DNA of 64,000 nt from Bufo bufo (GCF_905171765.1 NC_053390.1:137470820-137534819); one strand, 5' to 3'; numbered from the stretch's first letter, positions 32,481 through 43,435 are shown. Notes: generated by a model not told the origin, from the letters alone. Translations and numbers: made by a program.

Positions 32481-33779
32481 GGATCACTGAGAACGCTGAC
32501 ACGGTCTGCTATGTACTCCTTCACCATCTTCCCAAATTTTTCCCTCCTTGTGACACTAGGCCGCGCATCAGGGTGAGGTTGCTGGCAGGGGTGTCATGAA
32601 ACTGTCCCAGGATTTGGAGAGTGTTGCCCTGTCTCTGTTGGAACTGCTGTGTGTTCCCCTTGTCTCCCCTCCTCAGCTGGCCAAGGAACTACGGACTCAG
32701 TGTTGTCAGATAGATATTTTGGGAGCAATTTTTCAACAAGGACCATTTGGTATTGCACCGTTTTGCTCATCCTCTCCACCAGAGAAATGAGAGATGCAAA
32801 GTTCTCTTTGTAGCGGGAGTCGAGAAGGGTGAACAACCAGTAATACGTGTTGTCTAAAATGCGTATAACGTGCCGGTCATGGGAAAGGCAGCCTTACATG
32901 AAGTCAGCCATGTGTGCCAGGTTACCAACAGGCAAGACTTCGCTGTCTTCATCAGAGGATCACTCTCAATCTCCTCATCCTCTTCCTCCTGTTCTGACCA
33001 CCCACGCTGAACAGATGAAATTAAACTTCCATGGGTACTACCCTCTGTAGCAGAGGCAACCATCTCCTGCTCTTCCTCCTTCTCTTCATCGTCCAATTCG
33101 CGCTGAGAAGACGAACTGAGCGTGGTCTTGCTATCACCCTGTATAATGTCTTCCCCCATTTCCACCTCTTCCACATGCAAAACGTCATCCTTAATTGTGA
33201 GCAGCGAGCGTGTAGAGTAGACACAGAAGTGGGATGGTTATGCTGATAATAGCATTATCGCCGCTCACCATCTGTGTTGATTCGTCCAAGTTTCTTAAAA
33301 CCTCACAGAGGTCGGACATCCATGCCCACTCCTCGTCTGTGAATAGCGGAAGCTGACTGGAAAGGCGAGGACCATGTTGCAGCTGGTATTCCGCTACTGC
33401 CCATTGCTGCTCACAAAGCCTGGCCAACATGTGGAACGTGGAGTTCCAGCGTGTGTTCACGTCGCACAACAGCCGGTGAGCTGGCAATTTCAAGCGCTGC
33501 TGCAGCATTAACAGACCGGCTGAAGCTGTAGATGACTTGCGGAAATGTGCACACACGAGGCACACCTTCACCAGTAGCTCAGGCAAATTGGGGTAGGTTT
33601 TGAGAAACCGCTGAACCACAAGGTTGAACATGTGGGCTAGGCATGGGATGTGTCTGAGCTTGCCGAGCTCCAAATCCGCCACCAAGTCACGGCCATTATC
33701 AGACACAACCATGCCTGTGATAGAGATGTGGACTACATTCTTTGATTCAGCTAAGAAAGCTCCCACATACTTTAGCTCT

Positions 33780-34120
33780 CAGACAACACCTTATCTTCTC
33801 CAGAGCACAAAGGTTCCATCCTACTGAAGAGAACACGCCTCCTTGCTACGTATTGCAGTTCTGCATTTAGTGAAAACTCCATTAAAAGATGGTGCCTATA
33901 GCTAGATATTTACATAGATCACATACCACAGTTAGTAAAACAATGCACAATGGGCAGATGCTAAGTGTTATCTCTTTTCTTATTTTCATATGTAACAATG
34001 CCACATGCCTCAGGGGGAATGCCCCTCTGATGACTTTATAAACTGCTGTACTTCCTGTAATAAATGAGAATTTGCTTTGACCCCAGTGTGTGTGTCATAG
34101 TTATTTTCTTCCATGCACGT
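33780..34120 (+). mobile_element. LTR-like insert in the hAT-2 gene
   Basis: About 330 bp of non-hAT sequence separates two parts of the transposase. It contains a TATA-like CTTTATAAACTG, then AATAAATGAGAATTTGC about 20 bp later and a GT-rich stretch, in the order expected for a retroviral-type LTR read on the plus strand. I could not define TG...CA ends or a target duplication. The part from 33888 is repeated at 34821 as part of the tandem duplication. Confidence 0.4.
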
Positions 34121-35753
34121 AAAACCCATAGGTTACTACTAATTTGGAGCAGTAGAGCAAACGTGATCAGCCCTTTAGGGGCATCTTCCACACCTGGTTG
34201 TAGGTTGAGTGGGGAGAGCCACAGCTTAGTCTGGTCTCTTATCCCCTGCCACAGCTCTGCGGCAGTGTGTTGTTTGCCCCCTAAGCATATCAGCTTCAGC
34301 CAGGCCTGTTGCCGCTTCCCCACTGCAGTGCTACACTGCTTCCAGCTACCGACTGATGACTGACTGGTGCTGCACACGGATAAATCGGAGGTGAAAGTGG
34401 AGGAGGAGGCGGAGAAGGAGAAGTGGGGTTTGGAGCCACTAATGTAGGTGCTGGCGGAAACCCTGATCGACGTAGGGCCCGCAATCCTTACCGTCGGTAG
34501 CACCTGTGCCATCCCAGGGTACGACTCGCTCCCGGCCTCCACAACATTCACCCAGTGTGCCGTCAAGGAAATGTAGCGTCCCTGGCTGAATGCACTTGTC
34601 CATGTGTCCGTGGTAAAGTGGACCTTCCCAGAAACTGCATTGGTAAGGGTACGTGTGATGTTGCGGGACACATGTTGGTGTAAGGCAGGCACGGCACACC
34701 TGGAAAAATAGTGGTGGCTGGGAACTGCATAAAGCTGGATGGCCACCGACATCAGGCTGCGGAAGGCCTCAGTGTCCACAAGCCTAAATGGCAACATTTC
34801 CAGGGCCAGTAATTTGGAAAGATGGTGCCTATAGCTAGATATTTACATAGATCACATACCACAGTTAGTAAAACAATGCACAATGGGCAGATGCTAAGTG
34901 TTATCTCTTTTCTTATTTTCATATGTAACAATGCCACATGCCTCAGGGGGAATGCCCCTCTGATGACTTTATAAACTGCTGTACTTCCTGTAATAAATGA
35001 GAATTTGCTTTGACCCCAGTGTGTGTGTCATAGTTATTTTCTTCCATGCACGTAAAACCCATAGGTTACTACTAATTTGGAGCAGTAGAGCAAACGTGAT
35101 CGGCCCTTTAGGGACATCTTCCACACCTGGTTGTAGGTTGAGTGGGGAGAGCCACAGCTTAGTCTGGTCTCTTATCCCCTGCCACAGCTCTGCGGCAGTG
35201 TGTTGTTTGCCCCCTAAGCATATCAGCTTCAGCCAGGCCTGTTGCTGCTTCCCCACTGCAGTGCTACACTGCTTCCAGCTACCGACTGATGACTGACTGG
35301 TGCTGCACACGGATAAATCGGAGGTGAAAGTGGAGGAGGAGGCGGAGAAGGAGAAGTGGGGTTTGGAGCCACTAATGTAGGTGCTGGCGGAAACCCTGAT
35401 CGACGTAGGGCCCGCAATCCTTACCGTCGGTAGCACCTGTGCCATCCCAGGGTATGACTCGCTCCCGGCCTCCACAACATTCACCCAGTGTGCTGTCAAG
35501 GAAATGTAGCGTCCCTGGCTGAATGCACTTGTCCATGTGTCCGTGGTAAAATGGACCTTCCCAGAAACTGCATTGGTAAGGGTACGTGTGATGTTACGGG
35601 ACACATGTTGGTGTAAGGCAGGCACGGCACACCGGGAAAAATAGTGGTGGCTGGGAACTGCATAACGCTGGATGGCCACCGACATCAGGCTGCGGAAGGC
35701 CTCAGTGTCCACAAGCCTAAATAGCAACATTTCTAGGGCCAGTAATTTGGAAA
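33888..35753. repeat. 933-bp direct tandem duplication
   Basis: Units 33888-34820 and 34821-35753 are collinear with a constant offset of 933. By eye I count about eleven single-base differences, roughly 1%. Each unit contains part of the LTR-like insert and the central hAT-2 transposase segment. The junction at 34820/34821 joins the hAT sequence GTAATTTGGAAA to the insert sequence GATGGTGCC. Confidence 0.95.
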
Positions 35754-37630
35754 GCTGCGCATTTAGTGCTATGGCCTGTGGGTGGGTGACTGGGTATTTT
35801 AGCTTGCGTTCAAAGGCCCGGGGTAAGGACATTTGGACTCTGTGCTGGGACACGGAAGTGGATGTGGTCGCTGATGGTGCTTGCAAAGGTCCAGGTGCAG
35901 GGTGGGAAGCATCCGGGTCTGCGCGTTTGACAGGGGATTGGCCAGCACGTAACATAGGGGAAGAGGAGGCAGTGGTGTGACCCACAGACACAGATTGTGG
36001 ACCCAGGCGTTCGTCCCACTTATTACAGTGCTTGGATGCCATGTGGCGGATCATGCTGATGGTGGTGAGGTTGCTAGTGTTCACTCTCCGGCTCATTTTC
36101 GTATGGCACAGGTTGCAAACTACTATTCTTTTGTCGTCTGCACTTTCCTAAAAAAAAGTGCCATACTGTGGAACATCTACCACTTGGCAAGGGAGATTTA
36201 CGCAAGGTGGTGCTCCGTGGAACAGTTACAGGCCTGTTTGGTGTGGCCCGCCTTCTCCCTTTTGCCACACCACTGCCTCTTCCAGCCTGTTGCTGTGGTG
36301 CAGATCCCGCCCTCTCTGTACTGCTGTTCTCGCTCAGCTTTCCACCATCCCAAGTTGGGTCAGTGACCTCATCGTCCACCACCTCCTCTTCCACTTCCTC
36401 ACTCTGATCATCCTCCTGATTTGTTGACCTAACCACAACTTCAGCAACGGCCTCTGCGTGCACCATCAGCATCAATGCCACTTCTCCGTCCCTTACTGCT
36501 CACCTTCTTCATTTTAAATATGATACTGTATATGCTTGAAAGTATGTCTCACGTACAGTAGCGTAGGATTTGGAAGTGTATTCACAAAAAAACTTACAAA
36601 GGTATTTGTGATTAGGAAACGTTATACAGGACAAGTACCACAGGTAGTGTCTATGGAAAAAAGTAAACTGGATGTCACTGAAATTTTAGCGATGCGCACA
36701 CTTTAACCGCCTCCGGACCGCCTAATGCAGGATCGCGTTCCGGAGGCGGCAGCGCTGCGCACAGTCACGCATATACGCGTCATCTCGCGAGACGCGAGAT
36801 TTCGCTCAAAGCCGACAAAAGTTAGAGGACAAGTTCGTCACCAGCCTGCCAGCAACGATCATTGGCTGGCAGGCTGGCGATTTTCAAAAAAACGAATCAG
36901 AAGCCACTTAACACATCATATTAGTAAATATGATGTGTTAAATGGCTTGTCTGCTCCTCTGCTGGTCCTTTTCGTCGGTTGGTTCCAGCAGAGGAGCAGA
37001 CATCACTGTGAGTACCCACCAAACACTACCCTTAGCCCCAGATCACCTTCCATCACCCCCATCATCCAAATTAACCCCTTGATCGCCCCCTGTCAATCAC
37101 TTAGTGAAAGACAAAAAGTGATCAGTGTAAACTGACACTTTTTTTTTTCACTAGTATTGGCTGTTAGGTTTTAGGATAGTTTAGGCCCCTTGGTTAGGTA
37201 GTTAGCGATCGGTTAGCGCCCAGCCCACCGCACCGCAGTCACTGATTCGCTGATTAGCGTATCGCTAATCAGCATTTGTACTTTTATAGTATCTGTAAGA
37301 GATCAAAACTGATCACAGTCAGATCTATAATTGTATTAGTGTCACCTTAGCTCACCCTCCACCCAAAACGCAGTGTTTGCCCGATCAGGCCTGATCGGTC
37401 GCCAACACGGGCGTTCACCCACGCCCGCCCCGCCGCAGTGACAAAAAATTATATATTTTTTTGATCACTGCACATTCATTTTACACACACTGTGGCGATA
37501 AAAAAAATCAGTTTTGATATTTTTATCAACCGCAGCGGCCTCCGGTACTTCGCTAGCCTCCCCTTTGTAAGTCAGGCTTGCTTTTTTTCTTGGGTAGTCT
37601 CAGGGAATACCCCTAAATTTAGTAGTCCAA

Positions 37631-39484
37631 ATGTCAAACAGGGGGTATTCTTCTGAAGAGGCCTACAGGATTCTGACCCAGTCGGATGAGGAATGGGAAC
37701 CCTCATCTGACGAATCTAGCGGGTCAGAATATGAACCTGTAGAAAGCAGTGGCTCTCTGACCCAAAGTTCGGACGAGGAGGTGGAGGTCCCTGATAGAAC
37801 CAGGCGTACCCGGCCCCGTGTCGCTAGATCACAGGTTGCGCAGGATCCGCTTCAAGAGCAGCAGAGTGGGGCTGGCGCTGTCGGATCACGTGGTGAGGCA
37901 TACACCAGCAGCGCAGCCCTCCCTGGACCTAGTACCAGCACTGCCGTACAACATGGTGACGTGGCGAGCACCAGAAGGGCAGTTGAAGCTGGTACGGTGG
38001 CACATGCAGTAGTTACCCCGTCGCAGCCACTGCACAGACAGGCCCGTAGACCCCCTAGAGTCCCTGAGGTGCTGGCAAATCCTGATTGTCAGTCACCAAC
38101 TTCAGCCGCACCATTAGTTCCCCCTTTCACCGCCCAGTCTGGAGTTCGGGTTGAGACGGCTCAGATCGGTTCGGCCCTGGGATTTTTTGAGCTGTTCTTG
38201 ACTGCGGAGCTCTTGGACTTAGCCGTGGCAGAGACAAACCGGTATGCCACACAATTTATATCCGCCAACCCGGGAAGCTTTTATGCCCAGCCTTTCCGGT
38301 GGAAACCAGTCCAAGTTTCCGAAATTAAAATTTTTCTGGGCCTTCTCCTCAACATGGGTCTAACTAAAAAGCATGAATTGCGGTCATATTGGTCCACGAA
38401 CCCGATTCATCACATGCCCATGTTCTCTGCTGCTATGTCCAGGGCACGATTTGAGGCCATCCTCCGTTTCCTGCATTTTAGCGACAACACCACCTCCCGT
38501 CCCAGAGGCCACCCAGCTTTTGACCGGCTCCACAAAATTCGGCCCCTCATAGACCACTTCAACCAGAAATTTGCAGATTTGTATACCCCAGAGCAAAACA
38601 TCAGCGTAGACGAGTCCCTAATACATTTTACCATGCGCCTTGGCTTCAAAAAATACATCCCAAGCAAGCGTGCCCGGTATGGGGTCAAATTGTATAAGCT
38701 CTGTGAAAGGGCCACAGGCTATACCCACAAATTTCGGATCTATGAGGGAAAAGATCAGACCCTGGAGCCGGTCGGTTGCCCTGACTACCTGGGGAGCAGT
38801 GGGAAGACAGTCTGGGACTTGGTGTCACCCTTATTTGGCAAGGGGTACCATCTTTATGTGGACAATTTATACACAAGTGTGGCCCTCTTTAGGCATTTGT
38901 TTCTAGAACAGATTTGCGCCTGTGGCACCGCGCGAACTAGTCGCGTGGGCTTCCCCCAACGGCTCGTTACCACCCGTCTTGCAAGGGGGGAGAGGGCTGC
39001 CTTGTGTAACGAAGAACTGCTCGCGGTGAAATGGAGAGACAAGCGTGACATTTACATGCTCTCCTCCATTCACGCAGACACGACAATACAAATTGAGCGA
39101 GCAACCCGTGTCATTGAAAAGCCCCTCTCAGTCCCCGACTATAATTTGCTCATGGGAGGGGTGGACTTCAATGACCAGATGTTGTCTCCGTATTTAGTTT
39201 CCCGACGCACCAGACGCTGGTATAAGAAGGTGTCTGTATATTTAATTCAATTGGCTCTGTACAATAGTTTTGTTCTCTACAGTAAGGCTGGGAGAACACG
39301 ATCCTTCCTCAAATTCCACGAAGAGATCATCGAGAACCTCCTGTATCCAGAAGGTTCTGTGGCCCCATCCACCAGTGTAGTTAGCCGTCTACACGAGCGA
39401 CATTTCCCCAGTGTCGTTCCTGGTACCTCAACCCAACCGTTACCCCCCGAAAAAGATGTTGTGTCTGTAGCAGGAGTGGAATAA
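37631..39484 (+). CDS. piggyBac transposase, 617 codons, nearly intact
   Basis: DDE-type recombinase that excises at TTAA without a footprint. The N-terminal ~150 residues are acidic, then Ser/Pro/Ala-rich and probably disordered. The DDE_Tnp_1_7-type core follows: QPFRWKPVQVSEIKIFLGLL, the first catalytic Asp at residue 327 in SVDESLIHF, the second at 411 in YHLYVDNLYTS, and the third at 512 in GGVDFNDQM. The spacing of 84 and 101 residues is close to that of the insect enzyme. The annotated stop at 39482 results from a one-base frameshift near 39455: the alternative frame to TAG 39583 encodes a cysteine-rich finger (CVCSRSGIRR, RYFCPDCPDHPPLC) that piggyBac uses to bind its ends. The core is otherwise open, so the copy is young. 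Whether the protein is made or active is unknown. Confidence 0.93.
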   Translation: MSNRGYSSEEAYRILTQSDEEWEPSSDESSGSEYEPVESSGSLTQSSDEEVEVPDRTRRTRPRVARSQVAQDPLQEQQSGAGAVGSRGEAYTSSAALPGPSTSTAVQHGDVASTRRAVEAGTVAHAVVTPSQPLHRQARRPPRVPEVLANPDCQSPTSAAPLVPPFTAQSGVRVETAQIGSALGFFELFLTAELLDLAVAETNRYATQFISANPGSFYAQPFRWKPVQVSEIKIFLGLLLNMGLTKKHELRSYWSTNPIHHMPMFSAAMSRARFEAILRFLHFSDNTTSRPRGHPAFDRLHKIRPLIDHFNQKFADLYTPEQNISVDESLIHFTMRLGFKKYIPSKRARYGVKLYKLCERATGYTHKFRIYEGKDQTLEPVGCPDYLGSSGKTVWDLVSPLFGKGYHLYVDNLYTSVALFRHLFLEQICACGTARTSRVGFPQRLVTTRLARGERAALCNEELLAVKWRDKRDIYMLSSIHADTTIQIERATRVIEKPLSVPDYNLLMGGVDFNDQMLSPYLVSRRTRRWYKKVSVYLIQLALYNSFVLYSKAGRTRSFLKFHEEIIENLLYPEGSVAPSTSVVSRLHERHFPSVVPGTSTQPLPPEKDVVSVAGVE

Positions 39485-39585
39485 GGCGTGACACCCGCTA
39501 TTTCTGTCCTGACTGTCCTGACCACCCTCCCCTATGCTTTGGAGAGTGTTTCCTTAAGTACCACACCCAGGTACACTTAGCATAG
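39455..39585 (+). pseudogene. piggyBac C-terminal cysteine-rich domain, out of frame
   Basis: Read one base out of phase with the main frame, this encodes a Cys/His cluster: CVC, then CPDC, PPLC, GEC and KYHTQVH, ending at TAG 39583-39585. This is the normal C-terminus of piggyBac transposases. The frame change lies in GAAAAAGATG, where the loss of one A would explain it. An assembly error in the A run is also possible. Confidence 0.85.
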
Positions 39586-40439
39586 GAATTGCATTTCACA
39601 GGACAGGACAACACACAGGGCTATTAGGGCCCTTTTACTCACAGCTGCTGCAAACCTCTCCTTTCACCTGGGATAAAGTGCATAACGTACTTCGCCACAT
39701 CTTTGGGCGATTTGCGCTTTGCACATTGTCCCATGGGGAAGGAGAGGTTTGTCCTATAAAGGTAAAAAAAACTAAACAAAAAAAAAATTACCGGTAAGTA
39801 AAAAAGTTAACGTTCAGTTAAAAAAGTTAAAAAATGTTTATATGTTGTGTTCAAAAGTTAATAAATTTATTGCATTGCGGCCTGGTTTTTTCTTTTTTTT
39901 TTTTTTTTTTACCTTCCAGGTGGACCAACCGATCGACTAGCTGCAGCACTGATGTGCATTCTGACAGAAGCATTGCGCTGCTGTCAGATTACACGCAAGT
40001 CGGTGTATGTGGCGCTGCAAGACGAGATTTCTCCTCTGCAGTAAAAGATACGTTTGCCGTGGCATATGAGCTGAGGAGGTGGCGGTGTTCATATACTTTG
40101 GCAAACACTTTGTATATATAAAAAAAAAAATCCCGGCAAGGATTTATTCATCCACATCGATTGATGTGAATGGAGAAATCTGGTTTGCCAGGGCATACGA
40201 GCTCAGTGGGTATGGATGTTGGGCGGAGCTCCTATGTCCTGGCAGACGCCTTTCCCCTCCTTTTTCTTTTTTTGGCAGAGATTTTTTCATCCACATTGAT
40301 CGATGCGAATGAAGAAATCTGTGCCGTTCATTTTTTTCTTTCAGCCCAGAGGCTTAACGAAAAAAATATATCTCATTACCTGTATGCTCAATATAAGGAG
40401 AATAGCAGAAACTCCTAATGCTGGCCATACATGTAATGA

Positions 40440-41510
40440 TTGTGGAGACCCTCAAATGCCAGGGCAGTACAAACACCCCACAAATAACACCATTTTGGAA
40501 AGAAGACACCCCAAGGTATTAGGGGCATATTGAGTCTATGAAAGATTGAAATTTTTGTCCCAAGTTAGCGGAAAGGGAGACTTTGTGAGAAAAAAACCAA
40601 ACAAATCAATTTCCGCTAACTTGTGCCAAAATTTTTTTTTTTCTATGAACTCGCCATGCCCCTCATTGAATACCTTGGGGTGTCTTCTTTCCAAAATGGG
40701 GTCACATATGGGGTATTTATACTGCCCTGGCATTTTAGGGGCCCCAAAGCGTGAGAAGAAGTCTGGTATCCAAATGTCTAAAAATGCCCTCCTAAAAGGA
40801 ATTTGGGCACATTTGCGCATCTAGGCTGCAAAAAAGTGTCACACATGTGGTATCTCCGTACTCAGGAGAAGTTGGGCAATGTGTTTTGGGGTGTCATTTT
40901 ACATATACCCATGCTGGGTGAGATAAATATCTTGGTCAAATGCCAACTTTGTATAAAAAAAATGGGAAAAGTTGTCTTTTGCCAAGATATTTCTCTCACC
41001 CAGCATGGGTATATGTAAAATGACACCCCAAAACACATTCCCCAACTTCTCCTGAGTACGGAGATACCACATGTGTGACACTTTTTTGCAGCCTAGGTGG
41101 GCAAAGGGGCCCATATTCCAAAGAGCACCTTTCGGATTTCAGCGGCCATTTTTTACAGATTTTGAATTCAAACAACTTACCACACATTTGGGCCCCTAGA
41201 ATGCCAGGGCAGTATAACTACCCCACAAGTGACCCCATTTTGGAAAGAAGACACCCCAAGGTATTTGCTGTTGGGCATAGTGAGTTCATAGAACTTTTTA
41301 TTTTTTGTCACAAGTTAGTGGAATATGAGACTTTGTAAGAAAAAAAAAAAAAAAAGAAAAAATCATTTTCCACTAGCTTGTGACAAAAAATAAAAAGTTC
41401 TATGAACTCACTATGCCCATCAGCGAATACCTTAGGGTGTCTACTTTCCGAAATGGGGTCATTTGTGGGGTGTTTGTACTGTCTGGCCATTGTAGAACCT
41501 CAGGAATCAT
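40440..41510. repeat. Three consecutive long hairpins in the piggyBac 3' region
   Basis: Inverted repeats: about 40440-40745 (centre near 40595), 40825-41097 (centre near 40960) and 41190-41510 (centre near 41350). The first and third share modules such as ATGCCAGGGCAGTA and GGAAAGAAGACACCCCAAGG, so one derives from the other or from a common unit. All short frames in this interval are by-products. Confidence 0.9.
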
Positions 41511-42004
41511 GACAGGTGCTCAGAAAGTCAGAGCTGCTTCAAAAAGCGGAAATTCACATTTTTGTACCATAGTTTGTAAACGCTATAACTTTTACCCAAA
41601 CCATTTTTTTTTTACCCAAACATTTTTTTTTTATCAAAGACATGTAGAACAATAAATTTAGAGCAAAATTTATATATGGATGTCGTTTTTTTTGCAAAAT
41701 TTTACACCTGAAAGTGAAAAATGTCATTTTTTTGCAAGAAAATCGTTAAATTTCGATTAATAACAAAAAAAGTAAAAATGTCAGCAGCAATGAAATACCA
41801 CCAAATGAAAGCTCTATTAGTGAGAAGAAAAGGAGGTAAAATTCATTTGGGTGGTAAGTTGCATGACCGAGCAATAAATGGTGAAAGTAGGGTTGGTCAG
41901 AAGTGTAAAAAGTGGCCTGGTCTTTAAGTGTGTTTAAGCTATAGGGGCTGAGGTGGTTAAACAGGAGATGTGGTGTGAATAATTTAACTGTCCGCAGCGG
42001 CCTA

Positions 42005-42285
42005 TTGCACGGTATTGCTGCTGTCATTTGGGTCTCTGAAACGTTTTTTGTATAAAAATCTTCCTATTACAGTCTCTACACTGTCTATCCCATCCTATGT
42101 ACAGCTCTCTCTAACACTAAGCAATTTAGCACAGTTTGCGCCACAAACATATATTGCTGCTGTCACACACAATAGTCCTTACAATGACTTTTGGGTCTCT
42201 AAAATGTTTTGGTACCAAAAAAATATTCAATTACACTCCCTACACTCTGTCTCTTCCTATGCTCAGCTCTCCTTGACTACAAATT
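42005..42285. repeat. Degenerate tandem repeat in the hAT-2 leader
   Basis: Two units of about 140-160 bp start at ATTGCTGCTGTCA (about 42012 and 42152) and share TTGGGTCTCT, TACACTCTGTCT-like and CAGCTCTC blocks. In the hAT-2 direction they lie between the promoter and the start codon, as do the arrays in hAT-1. Confidence 0.7.
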
Positions 42286-42307
42286 ACCCGAACATGTGTC
42301 ATCGGGT

Positions 42308-42346
42308 GCTATATAGCACCCGATGACACGTTCCGGCCAGCCAATC
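42308..42346 (-). promoter_or_regulatory. hAT-2 core promoter
   Basis: On the minus strand GATTGGC (CCAAT box, 42340-42346) is followed about 30 bp later by GCTATATAGC (42308-42318). The block GGGTGCTATATAGCACCC is itself palindromic. Arrangement and spacing match the hAT-1 promoter. Confidence 0.5.
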
Positions 42347-42599
42347 ACTTTAATGCCAGTAGCTAACATGGCTACTGGCATTACAGTGAGGGCAGTACTT
42401 ACCTGCACTTTTATTGGCTGCATAGCAGCCAAGAAACGTGCGGGGAAGAGACTTGAGCATGGCACTTGAGCACATGCCGTACTCGGCCGAGTACTGCCAT
42501 GTGCCGAGCATCGAGATGCTCGAGCTGAACAGGTGTTCGGCCGAGCATGTATGATCATCACTAGTATAGGCACCATGTATGGTATGCTGTGAGGAGGCT

Positions 42600-42700
42600 T
42601 GCTGGAGCACTGATTAGTGGGGGTGCCGGGATTCAGACTACATTGATCAGATATTGATGACCTATCCTAAATCAGTGGTTTCTGCTGTATCAGGCCAAGT
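42600..42700. repeat. Interspersed repeat R1 fragment
   Basis: GGGGGTGCCGGGATTCAGAC and ATATTGATGACCTATCCT match the other R1 copies in inverted order. Confidence 0.6.
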
Positions 42701-43028
42701 TTAAATCTATCCATAAAAGGGTATATTAGATTGAAGGTGCGGATAGGGTCATTCTCAATAACTTCAAACGCTACTGTGCATCTCCAAGTCTAATTCTGTC
42801 CGTAAACGTATACCTGTCATACATTTTGCTGCCTTTTGCAACCCTCTAGCCCTTTCCTGGGCTGTTTTACAGCCTTTTTAGTGCCGAAAAGTTCGGGTCC
42901 CCATTGACTTCAATGGGGTTCGGGTTCCGGGCGAAGTTCGGGTCGAGTTCGGATCCCGAACCCGAACATTTCCGGGAAGTTCGGCGAACTTCTCGAACCC
43001 GAACATCCAGGTGTTCGCTCAACTCTAC
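42700..43028 (+). mobile_element. hAT right-terminal fragment
   Basis: Ends GTTCGCTCAACTCTA, whose reverse complement TAGAGTTGAGCGAAC is close to the left end of hAT-1. It is preceded by GTTCGGG repeats. Only the 3' untranslated region and terminus appear to be present. The flank CTGATCAC does not match the hAT-1 left flank, so it need not be the same insertion. Confidence 0.5.
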
Positions 43029-43077
43029 TGATCACCCTTACACCCTCTCTAGCCTACAATTCTATGGCTGCTTTCAA

Positions 43078-43431
43078 AGGTAATCTTTCACCAAAAAAAT
43101 TAACTGATAAACCAGGCACAACGCATTATAGGACTAGCTCAGCTAAAAGTAATAACCCCTTTCACTTAGCGAGCTGTTGCTTCATTCTGGAGAAAAAGTA
43201 CTTTTAATTCATATGCAAATGAGCAGTTACATGCACCAGGATTAGGCCTTAGCCGCATTGTACAAAACTTGCTCCTCCTGGTTCTCCCTCTCCTTCTTGA
43301 TTAACGGGGATTCCTGCCTAGTCATCTCCCTTGGCCCTGCTAATCAAGATGAAGAGGGAGGGTCTGGAAAAGGAAGCAGGAGAATCAAGAGTGCACAGAT
43401 TGGTTTGGGCCAACCTGGTGACAGACTCCCT
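43078..43431. mobile_element. T2/Kolobok-type MITE, 354 bp, left end degraded
   Basis: The right end GGTGACAGACTCCCT is followed by TTAA; the left end AGGTAATCTTTCACC is preceded by TCAA, a probable mutated TTAA. Length and ends match the copy at 27737-28085. Confidence 0.65.
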
Positions 43432-43435
43432 TTAA

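Larger units (their letters stand above)
32490..36512 (-). pseudogene. hAT-2 transposase (BED finger, RNase H-like core)
   Basis: Start at 36512 (MKKVSSKGRRSG). An acidic segment (SEEVEEEVVDDEV) precedes the BED-like finger, which has VWHFF, a CNLC pair and IRHMASKH; a frameshift lies near 36100. The core begins HFTTDTWTSAFSQGRY with the first Asp. The central region is duplicated (33888-35753). After the insert the gene resumes at GMVVSDNGRDLV (second Asp), RHIPCLAHMFNLVVQRF, CDVNTRWNSTFHMLARL and, after further frame breaks, LLDSRYKENFASL. A VKEYIADRVSVLSDP block near 32500 starts the dimerisation region, which is then lost. It is clearly nonfunctional. Confidence 0.86.
36707..41956 (+). 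mobile_element. piggyBac-type transposon, complete 5.25 kb
   Basis: Ends CCGCCTCCGGACC and GGGGCTGAGGTGG (reverse complement CCACCTCAGCCCC) with TTAA at 36703-36706 and 41957-41960. A short subterminal inverted repeat, CCGCCTCCGG/CCGGAGGCGG, lies at the left end. The leader of about 920 bp contains hairpins at 36841-36877 and 36908-36942. One gene (37631-39484) is followed by AATAAA at about 39860 and about 2 kb of 3' sequence with three long hairpins. The single TTAA scar on each side is the known piggyBac target duplication. Confidence 0.88.
32481..42563 (-). mobile_element. hAT-2: hAT transposon with nested insertions
   Basis: On the minus strand the element begins at 42563 with TAGTGATGATCATACATGC, followed by a CCAAT/TATA promoter, a repeat-containing leader and a transposase gene starting at 36512. 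The leader is split by a complete piggyBac element (36707-41956). The gene carries an LTR-like insert (33780-34120) and a 933-bp tandem duplication. The far end stops in an R1 repeat near 32480, before the expected dimerisation domain and right terminus. The piggyBac TTAA copies at 36703-36706 and 41957-41960 mark its insertion site in hAT-2. Confidence 0.72.

Noticed and set aside
37631..39484. Domesticated piggyBac-derived host gene
   Set aside because: TTAA and matching terminal repeats are still present on both sides and the element sits inside another transposon, so it is a mobile copy, not a domesticated gene.
17230..43028. A single 25.8-kb hAT element bounded by 17230 and 43028
   Set aside because: The outer sequences look like a matching pair of hAT ends, but the 8-bp flanks (GCCTCCAG and CTGATCAC) differ and the gypsy LTR does not resume after 43028.
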